Both the position numbers and the translations under genes were made by a program. Source: Planctomycetota bacterium (GTDB lineage: Bacteria; Planctomycetota; SZUA-567). From it: 47,474 nucleotides of DNA. The stretch's first letter is position 1. The number at the start of each line of letters is the position of its first letter. Positions 1 to 8,159 of this stretch are shown here, in pieces. The stretch is from positions 1 through 47,474 of the forward strand of contig JAISXA010000099.1 of NCBI GenBank assembly GCA_031270685.1, read 5' to 3'. Below the pieces are notes generated by a model, which was not told where the DNA came from, did no database searches, and saw only the letters and a list, made by a program, of their open reading frames with translations.

Positions 1-470
1 ATGGCGGTGGTGGTCGCGGTGGGCGCGAGGCCGAGCGGGCAGGCCTCCGCGATCTCGCCCAAAAAGAGGAGAATGTCGGAGTGCACGGCGAGCGTGGAGC
101 GCGCGTTGCCGGTGACGCCGATGATTTTCGCTCCGATGCGCCGCACGTGCGGCAGGAGACGGGACACCTCCTCCGATTCGCCGGAGTTGGAGAGGAACAG
201 GCACACGTCCTGGCCGGTTATCATGCCCAGGTCGCCGTGCAACGCCTCGGCGGGATGAAGGAAGAAGGACGGGGCGCCGGTGCTGGCCAAGGTGGCCGCG
301 ATCTTCCGGCCGATCAGGCCGGCCTTGCCCATACCCGAGACTATCGCCCGGCCGGCGCAGGCTTGCAGCGCGTCGAGCGCCTTGAGAAAATTCCCGTCCA
401 TACGCTCGCGCATGATCCGCAGCGCGAGCAGTTCCGCGTCGACGGCCTGGCGCGCATACTCGAGGGTCAT
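1..470 (-). CDS. kdsD: KdsD/KpsF-type D-arabinose-5-phosphate isomerase (3' end outside window)
   Basis: This sugar-phosphate isomerase should interconvert ribulose-5-phosphate and arabinose-5-phosphate, the first step of Kdo synthesis for LPS. The visible N-terminal ~156 residues hold a SIS domain: a VSGMGKAGLIGRKIAATLAS stretch, then STGAPSFFLHPAEALHGDLG and LSNSGES, which bind the sugar phosphate. The CBS pair usual in the family would lie beyond the window edge, so I cannot tell the full form from a SIS-only form. The ATG at 470 overlaps the purN stop by 4 bp (ATGA), fixing the start and implying translational coupling. It is the last visible gene of ileS-purN-kdsD. Family assignment is firm; the exact substrate is inferred from the family. 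Confidence 0.88.
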   Translation of the reverse strand, partial: MTLEYARQAVDAELLALRIMRERMDGNFLKALDALQACAGRAIVSGMGKAGLIGRKIAATLASTGAPSFFLHPAEALHGDLGMITGQDVCLFLSNSGESEEVSRLLPHVRRIGAKIIGVTGNARSTLAVHSDILLFLGEIAEACPLGLAPTATTTA

Positions 471-1144
471 GCCTCGTCCTTCCCGTCCTTCATCCTGATG
501 AAGGCGCGCGTGTTCGAAATGATCCGGATGCGGCCTTCGGCGAAAAGATTGATGGCGTGGGGGTAGGCGATGCATTCCTCCTTGAAGACCCGGCGCCGGA
601 CATCCTCGGGGGTGTCCTCGGAATATACCGGGCAGGACCGCTGGACCACGATGGGGCCGGCGTCGTATTGGTTGTTGACCAGGTGCACCGTACAGCCGGT
701 GAGCTTCACGCCGGAAGCGACTACCGCGCGGTGGACGCGCATGCCGTACATTCCCTGTCCGCAGAACATCGGGACCAGGCTGGGATGGATGTTGAACACC
801 TTTCCCGTCAGTTCCTCCGGAATCAGGTAATGCGACAGATACCCGGCCATGCAGACCAGGTCGAATTTTTCCGGCAGGAGAAGCTTGTCGATCTCCCGCG
901 ACATCCGCCCCCAGTCGTAAAGGATTTCGGCCTCCCGGCCGTTGAAGGAATAGCCCTTCGGGTCGACCACCTCGGCGCGGATGCCGGCGTCGCGGGCGAT
1001 TTCCAACCCCTTGGCGCCAAGCCGCGACGAGACGACCAGTTCCACGTCTATTGGAATCCGGCCCTGTTCGCGCTTTTCCAGCAGGTTCTTGAAGGTACTG
1101 CCGCCGCCGGAAAGAAGAACCGCCGTCTTGAGGCGCTTGTTCAT
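467..1144 (-). CDS. purN: Phosphoribosylglycinamide formyltransferase-like protein (PurN family)
   Basis: This 225-residue protein has the formyltransferase fold and should transfer a formyl group from 10-formyl-THF to GAR in purine synthesis. Motifs seen are an N-terminal nucleotide-binding loop (VLLSGGGSTFKNLL), the catalytic N-x-H in FNIHPSLVP, and the catalytic Asp in NNQYDAGPIV. The loop differs from the usual SGxGSN form and there are extra residues around GQGMYGMRVHRAV, so it is a divergent PurN, and another formyltransferase role is possible. The ATG at 1144 has a GGGGA ribosome site; a longer reading frame upstream is only the overlap with ileS. It starts 11 bp after the ileS stop and overlaps kdsD by 4 bp. 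Confidence 0.82.
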   Translation of the reverse strand: MNKRLKTAVLLSGGGSTFKNLLEKREQGRIPIDVELVVSSRLGAKGLEIARDAGIRAEVVDPKGYSFNGREAEILYDWGRMSREIDKLLLPEKFDLVCMAGYLSHYLIPEELTGKVFNIHPSLVPMFCGQGMYGMRVHRAVVASGVKLTGCTVHLVNNQYDAGPIVVQRSCPVYSEDTPEDVRRRVFKEECIAYPHAINLFAEGRIRIISNTRAFIRMKDGKDEA

Positions 1145-1155
1145 GTCTTTTCCCC

Positions 1156-4100
1156 TTACGCCTTCGCTATCGATACCCGCACCGGCTCGCCCGCCAGCTC
1201 GAACTCGCGCACTTCGCCCAGGTCGGCGAACTCCGCCCGGTAGTCGATGGCGAGCGTTTCGCCGGCGATGGTCTCGGCGTGTTCCACCGCCGCCCGCGCC
1301 GCTTTGCCGCCCGCGCCGATGCGGACCTTGATTCGCGCCTCGAACGGCAGATCCAGATCCTTGCGGAAGGTCTGGATGCGGTTGACGAGTTCCCGCGCCA
1401 AGCCTTCTCGTTCCAGCTCCTCGCTGACCTGCGCGTCCAGAACCACCACCGCGCCGCGTCCGTCCGCGGCGGCGAAGCCCTCCTTCGCGGCGATGCGGAC
1501 ATCGAGTTCGGCGCGGGTCAGCCTCAACTCGCGCCCGGCGAAGGATAGCACGTATTCGCCCGCGGCGTTCAGCGCCCTGACCACATCCAGCGCCGGCGCC
1601 TTGGCCAGCGCCGCCGCGCACGCTTTCATGTCATTGCCGAGAACCGCCCCCAAAACCTTGAAGTTGGGCTTGACCGTAAAATCGACGTAATCCCCGGCGT
1701 CGGCGGCGAATTCTAGCGCCTTGACGTTGATTTCGTCCTTGACCACGTCGGCGAGGCTTTCGACGCCGGCTCTCGCCTCCGGGTGGGTGAGGACGACGAC
1801 CGCCCGCGAAAGCGGCTGGCGGACCTTGAGTTTTCGCGACGCCCGCGCCGAAAGACCGAGGGACGCGATCTCCCGCACCAGGTCCATTCTCTCCTCAATC
1901 GACCTGTCGATCCGCGACGCGTCGGCTGCCGGCCAAGCGCAGAGATGCACCGATTCGGGAAGCGTATCCGGCCAGAGCGGGCGGGCCAGCTCCTGGTACA
2001 GTTCCTCCGAGAAAAACGGGGTGAACGGCGCGGAGAGCAGCGCGACGCGGCTGAGCGCTTCGTAAAGCGTCCAATACGCCGCGTTCTTGTCGTCGCCGCG
2101 GTCCGACGACCAGAAGCGGTCGCGGCTGCGGCGCACGTACCAGTTGGAAAGCTGCTCCACCAAGCGGTTCAACGCCTGCGCGGCGAGGAAGATGTCCATG
2201 TCCTCGAGTCGGCGCGAGACTTCGCCGGCGGCCGTCTCCAGCTTCGACAGCATCCAGCGGTCGAGCACCGACCGCTTTTCGTACGGCACGTAGGACGGGC
2301 TCCCCGCGAACGCGGAGGGCGAGAGTTCCCCCGCCCCGGAGTTGCCGTCGGCCGGATTGAAGCCGTCGATGTTTGCGTAGATGACGAAGAAGGAAAACAC
2401 GTTGCGCAGGCGCAGCAGATAATCCTTCTGCGCCTCGCGGATGCCGTCCTCGAAAAAACGGGTGCTGGTCCAAGGCTGGTTGGAGGAGTAAAAGAACCAG
2501 CGCATCGCGTCCGCGCCCTCGTTGTCCAGCACTTCCGAGGGATCGGGATAGTTGCGGAGCTTCTTCGACAACTTCGTTCCCTCTTCGGACAGAAGAAGCC
2601 CAAGCACGAGGCAACTCTTGTACGGCAGCGGGGATCGCCCATCCCATGGCGCGAGGTCGCCGGACGGCCCTCCGGCCAGCCGCTTCCGTTCGGCGCAGGT
2701 CTGAAGCAGGGAGGCGATGGCGAGGAGCGAGTAGAACCATCCGCGCGTCTGGTCGACGGCCTCCGAAATGAAGTCGGCGGGCAATGCGGCGTCCAGCTTT
2801 TCCGCGCTGCCCTCGGCGTGCGGGTAGCCCCACTGCGCGAAGGGCATCGCGCCCGAGTCGTACCAGCAGTCGATCACCTCGGACACCCGCCGCATTTCTC
2901 CGCCGCATTTGTCGCAGGTCAGAACGATCTGGTCCACCCACGGCTTGTGGAGTTCGAAGTTGTCCGGGAGCCGGCAGCGGTTCGCGGCGCGCCCGAAAAG
3001 CTCCTTCTTGCCGCCGACCGCCGTGCGGTTGCCGCAGGAACACTGCCAGATCGGCAGCGGCGTTCCCCAATAGCGTTCGCGGGAAAGCGCCCAGTCCACG
3101 TTCGTCTCGAGAAAATTGCCGAATCGCCCGTGCTTTATGTGCTCGGGCAGCCAGCGAATCCGCTCGTTGTTCTCGAGCATCTTGTCCTTGATGGTCGAGG
3201 TGCGGATGTACCATGCCGGGCGCGGGTAATAGAGCAGGGGGGACGCGCAGCGCCAGCAGAACGGGTAATCGTGAAAGTATTGCTCCGTCTTCACCAGTTG
3301 CCCGCGCGCGCCCAATTCCCTGATGATGAACGGATCCGCGTCCTTGACGAACTTTCCGGCGAAGGGAGCGGCCGCTTCCGCGATCGTTCCGTCCGGCTTG
3401 ACCAGGTTGGGCGCCGGCAGGTCGTTTTCCACGCCCATCCGGTAGTCGTCCTCGCCGAAGGCGGGAGCGATGTGAACGATGCCGGAGCCGACGTCGAGGC
3501 CGACGAAATCTCCGGCGACGATGCGGAAGGCCGGCTTGTCCGGCTTGACGAAATCGAACAGCGGTTGATACCGCTTGGCGACCAGTTCGATGCCCTTGAC
3601 GCTGCGGGAGACCTGGTGCGGAATCTTGGCCAGGACCTTTTCGCGAAGCGCCGAGGCCATGACCAGCGTTTCGTCGCCGACCTTGACGTAGTCGTAGTCG
3701 AAATCCTTGCCGACGGCCAGCGCGACGTTGGAAAGAAGCGTCCAAGGCGTCGTAGTCCAGGCGACGTAAAGGAGCGCGGAATCCTCCGCCGAGCGGAAGG
3801 CGACATATGCGGAGGGATCGGCGACCTCGTGGTAGCCCTGGCCTACCTCGTGGCTGGAGAGCGCCGTGCCGCAGCGGGGGCACCAGGGAACGATCTTGTG
3901 GCCGTGATATATGAGGTTCGCGTCCCACAACCGCTTGAGGCTCCACCACACGCTTTCGATGTAGCTATCGTGATAGGTGACGTAGGGGTCGTCCATGTCG
4001 ACCCAGAAACCGATGCGCTCGGTCATCCTGCACCAGGCGTCGGCGTAGCGGAACACCGAATCCTTGCATTTTTTGACGAAAGGCTCGACGCCGTAGCGCT

Positions 4101-4449
4101 CGATGGCGTGCTTGCCCTCGATGCCCAGCTCCTTCTCGACCTCGATTTCGACGGGTAGGCCGTGCGTGTCCCAGCCCGCCTTGCGCGGAACGTCGTAGCC
4201 CTGCATGGCGCGGAAGCGCGGGAACAGGTCCTTCACCGCCCGGGTGAGGACGTGGCCGGGGTGCGGCATGCCGTTGGCGGTCGGCGGGCCTTCGTAAAAG
4301 ACATAACCCGGTTTTCCTTCGGCCTTGGCGCGAATTCGTCCCTGCGCGAGCTGTTTCTCGAAAATCTTCCGGTTTTTCCAGAATTCGAGCCACTTCAGCT
4401 CCGATGCGGGAAAATTGATTTCGCGGTCAACCGACTTGAAAACTCCCAT
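1156..4449 (-). CDS. ileS: Isoleucyl-tRNA synthetase, type II (eukaryote-like)
   Basis: This 1097-residue protein charges tRNA-Ile with isoleucine. The class I signature HIGH appears as HPGH (residues 63-66, after PPTANGM) and KMSKS as KLSKK at about 626-630, followed by LRNYPDPSEV. The block RKAGWDTHGLPVEIEVEK, the NYPDP context and the lack of an obvious C-terminal zinc finger match the type II (eukaryote-like) IleRS clade, which is often naturally mupirocin tolerant. The middle carries the CP1 editing domain, with WTTTPWTL. The ATG at 4449 has an AGGAG site 7 bp upstream and starts with the expected MGVFKSVDREINFPASE. It leads an operon with purN and kdsD behind the promoter at 4532-4560. 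Confidence 0.97.
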   Translation of the reverse strand: MGVFKSVDREINFPASELKWLEFWKNRKIFEKQLAQGRIRAKAEGKPGYVFYEGPPTANGMPHPGHVLTRAVKDLFPRFRAMQGYDVPRKAGWDTHGLPVEIEVEKELGIEGKHAIERYGVEPFVKKCKDSVFRYADAWCRMTERIGFWVDMDDPYVTYHDSYIESVWWSLKRLWDANLIYHGHKIVPWCPRCGTALSSHEVGQGYHEVADPSAYVAFRSAEDSALLYVAWTTTPWTLLSNVALAVGKDFDYDYVKVGDETLVMASALREKVLAKIPHQVSRSVKGIELVAKRYQPLFDFVKPDKPAFRIVAGDFVGLDVGSGIVHIAPAFGEDDYRMGVENDLPAPNLVKPDGTIAEAAAPFAGKFVKDADPFIIRELGARGQLVKTEQYFHDYPFCWRCASPLLYYPRPAWYIRTSTIKDKMLENNERIRWLPEHIKHGRFGNFLETNVDWALSRERYWGTPLPIWQCSCGNRTAVGGKKELFGRAANRCRLPDNFELHKPWVDQIVLTCDKCGGEMRRVSEVIDCWYDSGAMPFAQWGYPHAEGSAEKLDAALPADFISEAVDQTRGWFYSLLAIASLLQTCAERKRLAGGPSGDLAPWDGRSPLPYKSCLVLGLLLSEEGTKLSKKLRNYPDPSEVLDNEGADAMRWFFYSSNQPWTSTRFFEDGIREAQKDYLLRLRNVFSFFVIYANIDGFNPADGNSGAGELSPSAFAGSPSYVPYEKRSVLDRWMLSKLETAAGEVSRRLEDMDIFLAAQALNRLVEQLSNWYVRRSRDRFWSSDRGDDKNAAYWTLYEALSRVALLSAPFTPFFSEELYQELARPLWPDTLPESVHLCAWPAADASRIDRSIEERMDLVREIASLGLSARASRKLKVRQPLSRAVVVLTHPEARAGVESLADVVKDEINVKALEFAADAGDYVDFTVKPNFKVLGAVLGNDMKACAAALAKAPALDVVRALNAAGEYVLSFAGRELRLTRAELDVRIAAKEGFAAADGRGAVVVLDAQVSEELEREGLARELVNRIQTFRKDLDLPFEARIKVRIGAGGKAARAAVEHAETIAGETLAIDYRAEFADLGEVREFELAGEPVRVSIAKA

Positions 4450-4531
4450 CGAACCACTCCTGTGCAAGACCTGCGGAAACGGAAAAAATGCAGACCACGG
4501 GCGCCTTAGCGGACTATGCGATAAGCCGACA

Positions 4532-4560
4532 ATTATAAAACACACGCCGGGCGAACGCAA
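4532..4560 (-). promoter_or_regulatory. Predicted sigma70-type promoter of ileS-purN-kdsD
   Basis: On the minus strand TTGCGT (4560-4555) is followed by exactly 17 bp and TATAAT (4537-4532). The leader to the ileS ATG is about 75 nt. It was judged by eye from hexamers and spacing only. I see no T-box-like structure in the short leader. Confidence 0.65.
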
Positions 4561-4632
4561 GCGGGAGTCCACCTCCTCCGCGCAAAGAGCTTGCGCGGCC
4601 CATCGGTTCCACATACCATATTTGTTTTTAAT

Positions 4633-4766
4633 CTGAAGTTTTGCAAAGTGGCGATTAAACGGCCAATCGCCACTTTGCGATTATCAAAACCACCTGTGCC
4701 GCAAGGGTTGTGATTTTTACAAATTGGTCATTCGGCGGTTTGAATGCCCAATTTGCAAAAGTTCAG
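4633..4766 (-). repeat. Family A two-hairpin repeat, copy A1
   Basis: This 134-bp element is bounded by CTGAAGTTTTGCAAA and its complement ending in CAAAAGTTCAG. It holds hairpin II (GCAAAGTGGCGATT ... AATCGCCACTTTGC), the core with GCCGCAAGGGTTGTGA, and hairpin I (CAAATTGGTCATTC around GGCGGTTT). It is inverted relative to copy A4. It ends 30 bp before the start codon at 4797. Most of the 347-bp gene-free stretch 4450-4796 is this element plus the ileS promoter. Confidence 0.85.
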
Positions 4767-4796
4767 TTCAATTACAGGGCAAGAAGGAACGACGGC

Positions 4797-5654
4797 ATGC
4801 GTAAAAATCCCCTGGGAATTTATGAAAAGGCTTTGCCGAGGAATTTGTCGTGGTCGGAGCGCCTTGCCCTTGCCAAGGTCGCCGGCTATGATTTCGTGGA
4901 AATGTCGGTGGACGAGACCGACCGCCGCCTCGCCCGCCTTGATTGGTCAAAGTCGGAGCGCCTTGATTTTGTGCGCGCGGTCCTCGATTCCGGGTTGTCC
5001 GTCCCCTCGATGTGCCTGTCGGGGCACCGGCGTTTCCCGTTGGGAAGCCGCGACGGGAACGTGCGGGCGCATGGACGGGACATCATGCGGAAGGCGGTTT
5101 TCCTCGCCCGGGACCTGGGCATCCGGAACATCCAGCTTGCCGGCTATGACGTGTATTACGAGGAGCGCGGCGAGGACACTGCGGCGATATTCATGGAAGG
5201 GTTGGACTGGGCGGCGTCGCTGGCGGCGTCGCAACAGGTTATGTTGTCGGTGGAAATCATGGACACCGATTTCATGAACTCCATCGCCAAGTGGAAGTGC
5301 TGGGAAAAAAGGATCAATTCCCCCTGGTTCACCGTCTATCCCGATATCGGCAACCTCTCCGCTTGGAACAACGACGTTCCCCGCGAATTGGCCCTCGGTT
5401 TCGACCGCATCTCGGCGCTGCATCTCAAGGAGACGCTCAAGGTCGGTAAAACCTTTCCCGGACAATTCCGCGATATGCCCTTCGGCGAGGGGCAGGTGGA
5501 TTTCGTCGCGGCGTTCAGAACGCTTGGCAAACTTGGATATAGGGGCGCGTTCCTTATCGAGATGTGGACGGAAAAGGCGGACGAGCCGGTCGTCGAGATC
5601 ATCAGGGCGCGCCGCTGGATCGAGGAGCGGATGGCCGAGGCCGGATGGGAATGA
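4797..5654 (+). CDS. L-ribulose/L-xylulose-5-phosphate 3-epimerase family protein (UlaE/SgbU-like)
   Basis: This 285-residue TIM-barrel protein belongs to the AP-endonuclease-2-like family. It begins MRKNPLGIYEKALP, the typical UlaE/SgbU opening, and carries the metal and substrate residues in VEMSVDET, NIQLAGYDVYYEER, SVEIMDTDFMNS, DIGNLSAW, ALHLKET and FLIEMWTE. UlaE enzymes epimerise L-xylulose-5-phosphate to L-ribulose-5-phosphate in ascorbate and pentose catabolism. The ATG at 4797 has GAAGGA upstream; a longer open frame runs into repeat A1 and is rejected. It is monocistronic: an A repeat ends 30 bp upstream and a strong terminator follows. The exact sugar is unknown, but it fits the neighbouring pentose and polyol genes. 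Confidence 0.88.
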   Translation: MRKNPLGIYEKALPRNLSWSERLALAKVAGYDFVEMSVDETDRRLARLDWSKSERLDFVRAVLDSGLSVPSMCLSGHRRFPLGSRDGNVRAHGRDIMRKAVFLARDLGIRNIQLAGYDVYYEERGEDTAAIFMEGLDWAASLAASQQVMLSVEIMDTDFMNSIAKWKCWEKRINSPWFTVYPDIGNLSAWNNDVPRELALGFDRISALHLKETLKVGKTFPGQFRDMPFGEGQVDFVAAFRTLGKLGYRGAFLIEMWTEKADEPVVEIIRARRWIEERMAEAGWE

Positions 5655-5688
5655 CGGGATTCGCTTTATTCCATACCCGGCGTACAAA

Positions 5689-5729
5689 GGCGGCGAAGAC
5701 CCTTCAGGTCTTCGCCGCCGGAGATTTTT
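5689..5729 (+). terminator. Rho-independent terminator after the UlaE-like gene
   Basis: A perfect 13-bp stem, GGCGGCGAAGACC (5689-5701) with GGTCTTCGCCGCC (5707-5719), closes a 5-nt loop and is followed by a short T run (5725-5729). It lies 35 bp after the stop at 5654. Confidence 0.85.
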
Positions 5730-5745
5730 CCAAACAACGCCGAAT

Positions 5746-5943
5746 GTGGACTTTTGGAGAGAATCAATCAAACCGCCGTTTGTTTCTCTCCAAAGTTTCT
5801 TGGGTTTACATTTTTCGTCGGGAATTATTGCAAGGTCGACGGTATCGCCCGACCTGACGAAAAATCAACCCATTGGTCCGTAAGCAGTAACATCTTTGTA
5901 GGAAATCGGGCGGTGGTTGGCCCGATTTTCTCCAAAAGTCCAC
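5746..5943 (+). repeat. Family B repeat, full 198-bp copy B1
   Basis: The ends are inverted repeats, GTGGACTTTTGGAGAGAATC and GATTTTCTCCAAAAGTCCAC (19 of 20 positions match). Inside are hairpin I (loop AAACCGCC), a central stem region (GTCGGG ... CCCGAC and TTTTTCGTC ... GACGAAAAA), the stretch CCCATTGGTCCGTAAGCAG, and hairpin II (ATCGGGC around GGTGGTTG, then GCCCGAT). It is the same length as copy B2. It fills most of the gene-free stretch 5655-6094, between a terminator and the promoter of the sugar-binding protein. Confidence 0.9.
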
Positions 5944-5953
5944 CGTATTGTTC

Positions 5954-5982
5954 TTGACAGCTCTGCCGTTACGCGGTTAATT
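5954..5982 (+). promoter_or_regulatory. Predicted promoter of ABC importer operon 1
   Basis: TTGACA (5954-5959), a 17-bp spacer, then TTAATT (5977-5982). It starts 10 bp after repeat B1 and lies about 110 bp before the binding-protein ATG. The -35 is perfect and the -10 is weak. Confidence 0.55.
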
Positions 5983-6094
5983 GAAGACACGGCGCCGTCG
6001 TCGCCCCCTGATCCTTGCCTTTCCATTTTTTTGTCGCATTTGTGAGCGGTACCACAGGGAACCGAGAAACCCGAATACACGGAGGAATCAAGAC

Positions 6095-7045
6095 ATGGAA
6101 CGCTTGTTCAAGACAGTCCTGCTGGCCGTGCTGTTCATCGGCCTCGCCATGGTCGTTCACGCCGCCGAAAAGAAGCTGGTGGTCGCCATCGTCCCGGTCG
6201 CCCTGAACAACCCCATCTTCGTCGATGCGCTCGACAGCGCCTCCGTGGCTGGATCGGAACTTGGAGTCGAGATTCTCAAGAACGCTCCAAGCAACCCCGA
6301 CGCGGCGGAGCAGGTCAAGGTGGTGGAAGGCCTTATCGAGCGCAAAGTCGACGGTATCCTCCTCTTCCCGGTCGATTCCAAGGCATTGAAAGGGGTGGTG
6401 GACAGGGCGGTCGACAGGGGCATCGTGGTCGGCATCCTCAATTCCGACATCCCCGATTCCAGGCGCGCCTTCTATTACGGCACCGACAATTACACCCTCG
6501 GCAAGCAGTGCGGCGAAAAGATGGTCGAGATCATGGGCGGCAAGGGAAGCGTCGCCGTCCAGACCGGCGTCATCGGCATGGACGCGCTGGATCAACGCGT
6601 CAACGGCTTCCGCGACGCGATCAAGGGCACGGGCATCACCGAAGTCGCCTTCCAGGCCAACGACGATTCGTCCGAAAAATCGATCGAGTTGATCAATACC
6701 TATCTTTCCGCCAATTCCAACCTCGACGGCTATTTCATCACCGGCGGCTGGCCTTTCTTCGCTCCCCCGGAAAGTCTCCCCGAACTGGCGAAATTCCGCC
6801 GGCGCGGCGGCAAGTTCGGCATCGTCGATACGTTCTATCCCATGTTCCAGTACCTGGACCGCCCCGAACCGTTGGTCGACTTCATGATCGGTCAGGATTA
6901 TGTGGCGATGGGCAGGAACGGGGTCCGCATGATCGTGGACATTCTTCGCGGCGGCAAGGTCAAGGACGTCATTTCCTACTCCCCGCTCGAATACTGCGAC
7001 CAGAACAACATGAAGGAAATCCTCGCCGCCAAGAGCGCGTGGTAA
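6095..7045 (+). CDS. Sugar ABC transporter substrate-binding protein (ribose/LacI-type fold)
   Basis: This 316-residue periplasmic binding protein has a clear Sec signal peptide (basic MERLFK, hydrophobic TVLLAVLFIGLAMVV, cleavage after HA-AEKK). The mature part is a periplasmic-binding-protein-1 fold (ribose/galactose class), with KKLVVAIVPVALNNPIFVDALDSA at the start, VDGILLFPVDSKALKGVVDRAVDRGI and a hinge-region GYFITGG. The usual DVD-like loops are replaced by other sequence, so the ligand is not predictable. The ATG at 6095 has a GGAGGA site. It heads operon 1 (binding protein, permease, ATPase, permease, SDR, DeoC). No lipobox is seen, so it should be soluble in the periplasm. Confidence 0.92.
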   Translation: MERLFKTVLLAVLFIGLAMVVHAAEKKLVVAIVPVALNNPIFVDALDSASVAGSELGVEILKNAPSNPDAAEQVKVVEGLIERKVDGILLFPVDSKALKGVVDRAVDRGIVVGILNSDIPDSRRAFYYGTDNYTLGKQCGEKMVEIMGGKGSVAVQTGVIGMDALDQRVNGFRDAIKGTGITEVAFQANDDSSEKSIELINTYLSANSNLDGYFITGGWPFFAPPESLPELAKFRRRGGKFGIVDTFYPMFQYLDRPEPLVDFMIGQDYVAMGRNGVRMIVDILRGGKVKDVISYSPLEYCDQNNMKEILAAKSAW

Positions 7046-7052
7046 GAGGCTG

Positions 7053-7166
7053 AAAGCGGGGATGGGGAGCGGGAAGGCCGGAGGCGAAATCCTGGAGAGG
7101 CCGGGTGCATTCCGGTAATGGGGATTTGCCCCGTATTCCCGCTGCCGATTCCCCGCACCCCGCTTT
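7053..7166 (+). promoter_or_regulatory. Structured intercistronic RNA between binding protein and permease
   Basis: The 141-nt gap can fold on itself. AAAGCGGGG (7053-7061) pairs with CCCCGCTTT (7158-7166), GGGGA (7064-7068) with TCCCC (7150-7154), and CGGGAA (7070-7075) with TTCCCG (7136-7141). A small GGGG/CCCC hairpin lies inside. Such a barrier fits the higher binding-protein dose usual in ABC operons. No T run follows, so it is probably not a plain terminator. Confidence 0.5.
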
Positions 7167-7186
7167 GGCGGAGGCAGGCGCGGATC

Positions 7187-8155
7187 ATGACCGGAACCAA
7201 ACCGGCGGCTGGCGGCTTGTTGAAAAGGGCGGCGACCTCCGATTCGGCGCTCGCCGTTTTCGGCATCGTCGTCGTCTCCTTGGTGGCGACGGCGTTCGGT
7301 GAGCATTTCCTTTCCTTCTCGAATTTCGAATCGGTCGTAAAAAGCCAATCCATCATCGCCGTCATGGCCATGGGAGAACTGCTGGTCATCATCCCGGGCG
7401 GCATCGACATTTCCATCGGCGCTACCTTCGGCCTCGCGGGCAGCGCGGCCGCGTTGAGCTTGGGCGCGGGTCATTCGCCGCTCACCGCCGCGCTGATCGC
7501 GCTAGCCTGCGGCGCTGCCGTGGGGCTGGCGAACGGATTCTTCGTTGCCAAGTTGAACATCGTCCCCTTCATCGTGACGCTCGGAATGATGGGCATCGTC
7601 AGGGGGCTCATCTTCATCCTCACCGACGCCCAGTCCATCTACATCGACAACCCTCCCTTTCTCGCGGTTGACAGGATCGTCGTCGCCTGGATCCCGCTCC
7701 CCATCTGGATCGCCGCGGCGGCCTGTATCTTCATGCACATCCTGCTGTCCCGATCGGTGCTGGGCGGCAGAGCCTACGCCGTCGGCGGCGACGAGGAGGC
7801 GGCCCGCATGCTGGGGGTGAAGACCGGCCGGGTGAAGATGTTCTGTTACGTCGTCTCCGGTCTCGCTGCTGCCGCGGCCGGACTGATGAGCGCCGCCAAG
7901 GTTGAGGCGGCGTATCCGCGGGCGGGAGAAGGATACGAATTCGAGGCCATAGCGGCGGTGATCGTCGGCGGCGCGTCCATAACCGGCGGCAAGGGTTCGG
8001 CGCCGGCCGCGGCGCTGGGCGCGCTGTTCATAGGCATTCTCAAGAACGCCATCATCCAAATGGATATTTCGCAATATTGGCAGCAGACGGTCAACGGCTT
8101 CGCGGTGATTCTGGTCATCATGTTGTCCGCGCTCATTTCCGGGAGGAGGCGCTAA
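7187..8155 (+). CDS. Ribose-class ABC transporter permease (RbsC/AraH family)
   Basis: This 322-residue membrane protein has about eight to ten hydrophobic segments. It carries family hallmarks: VMAMGELLVIIPGGIDISIGATFGLAG (the GGIDLSVG block), GLANGFFVAKLNIVPFIVTLGMM, and the C-terminal AVIVGGASITGGKGSAPAAALGALFIGIL block. It forms the membrane channel of importer 1, probably paired with the second permease at 9689. I start it at ATG 7187 (residues MTGTKPAAGG); the upstream ATG at 7118 would add a proline-rich stretch lying inside the structured gap. It stops 4 bp before the ATPase start. Confidence 0.92.
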   Translation: MTGTKPAAGGLLKRAATSDSALAVFGIVVVSLVATAFGEHFLSFSNFESVVKSQSIIAVMAMGELLVIIPGGIDISIGATFGLAGSAAALSLGAGHSPLTAALIALACGAAVGLANGFFVAKLNIVPFIVTLGMMGIVRGLIFILTDAQSIYIDNPPFLAVDRIVVAWIPLPIWIAAAACIFMHILLSRSVLGGRAYAVGGDEEAARMLGVKTGRVKMFCYVVSGLAAAAAGLMSAAKVEAAYPRAGEGYEFEAIAAVIVGGASITGGKGSAPAAALGALFIGILKNAIIQMDISQYWQQTVNGFAVILVIMLSALISGRRR

Positions 8156-8159
8156 GCGC

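Noticed and set aside
1783-4158. Long open frame on the plus strand across ileS (791 residues)
   Set aside because: It is antisense to a clear IleRS gene in GC-rich sequence, with low-complexity Arg/Gly/Val composition and no ribosome site or family match.
5746-5943. Family B element as an ordinary Rho-independent terminator
   Set aside because: B2 sits between divergent start regions, no T run follows the hairpins, and the 198-bp size with inverted ends is conserved across copies.
5524-5957. Small plus-strand open frames after the UlaE-like gene (5524-5883, 5564-5857, 5754-5957)
   Set aside because: They run across a terminator and repeat B1 and have no ribosome sites.
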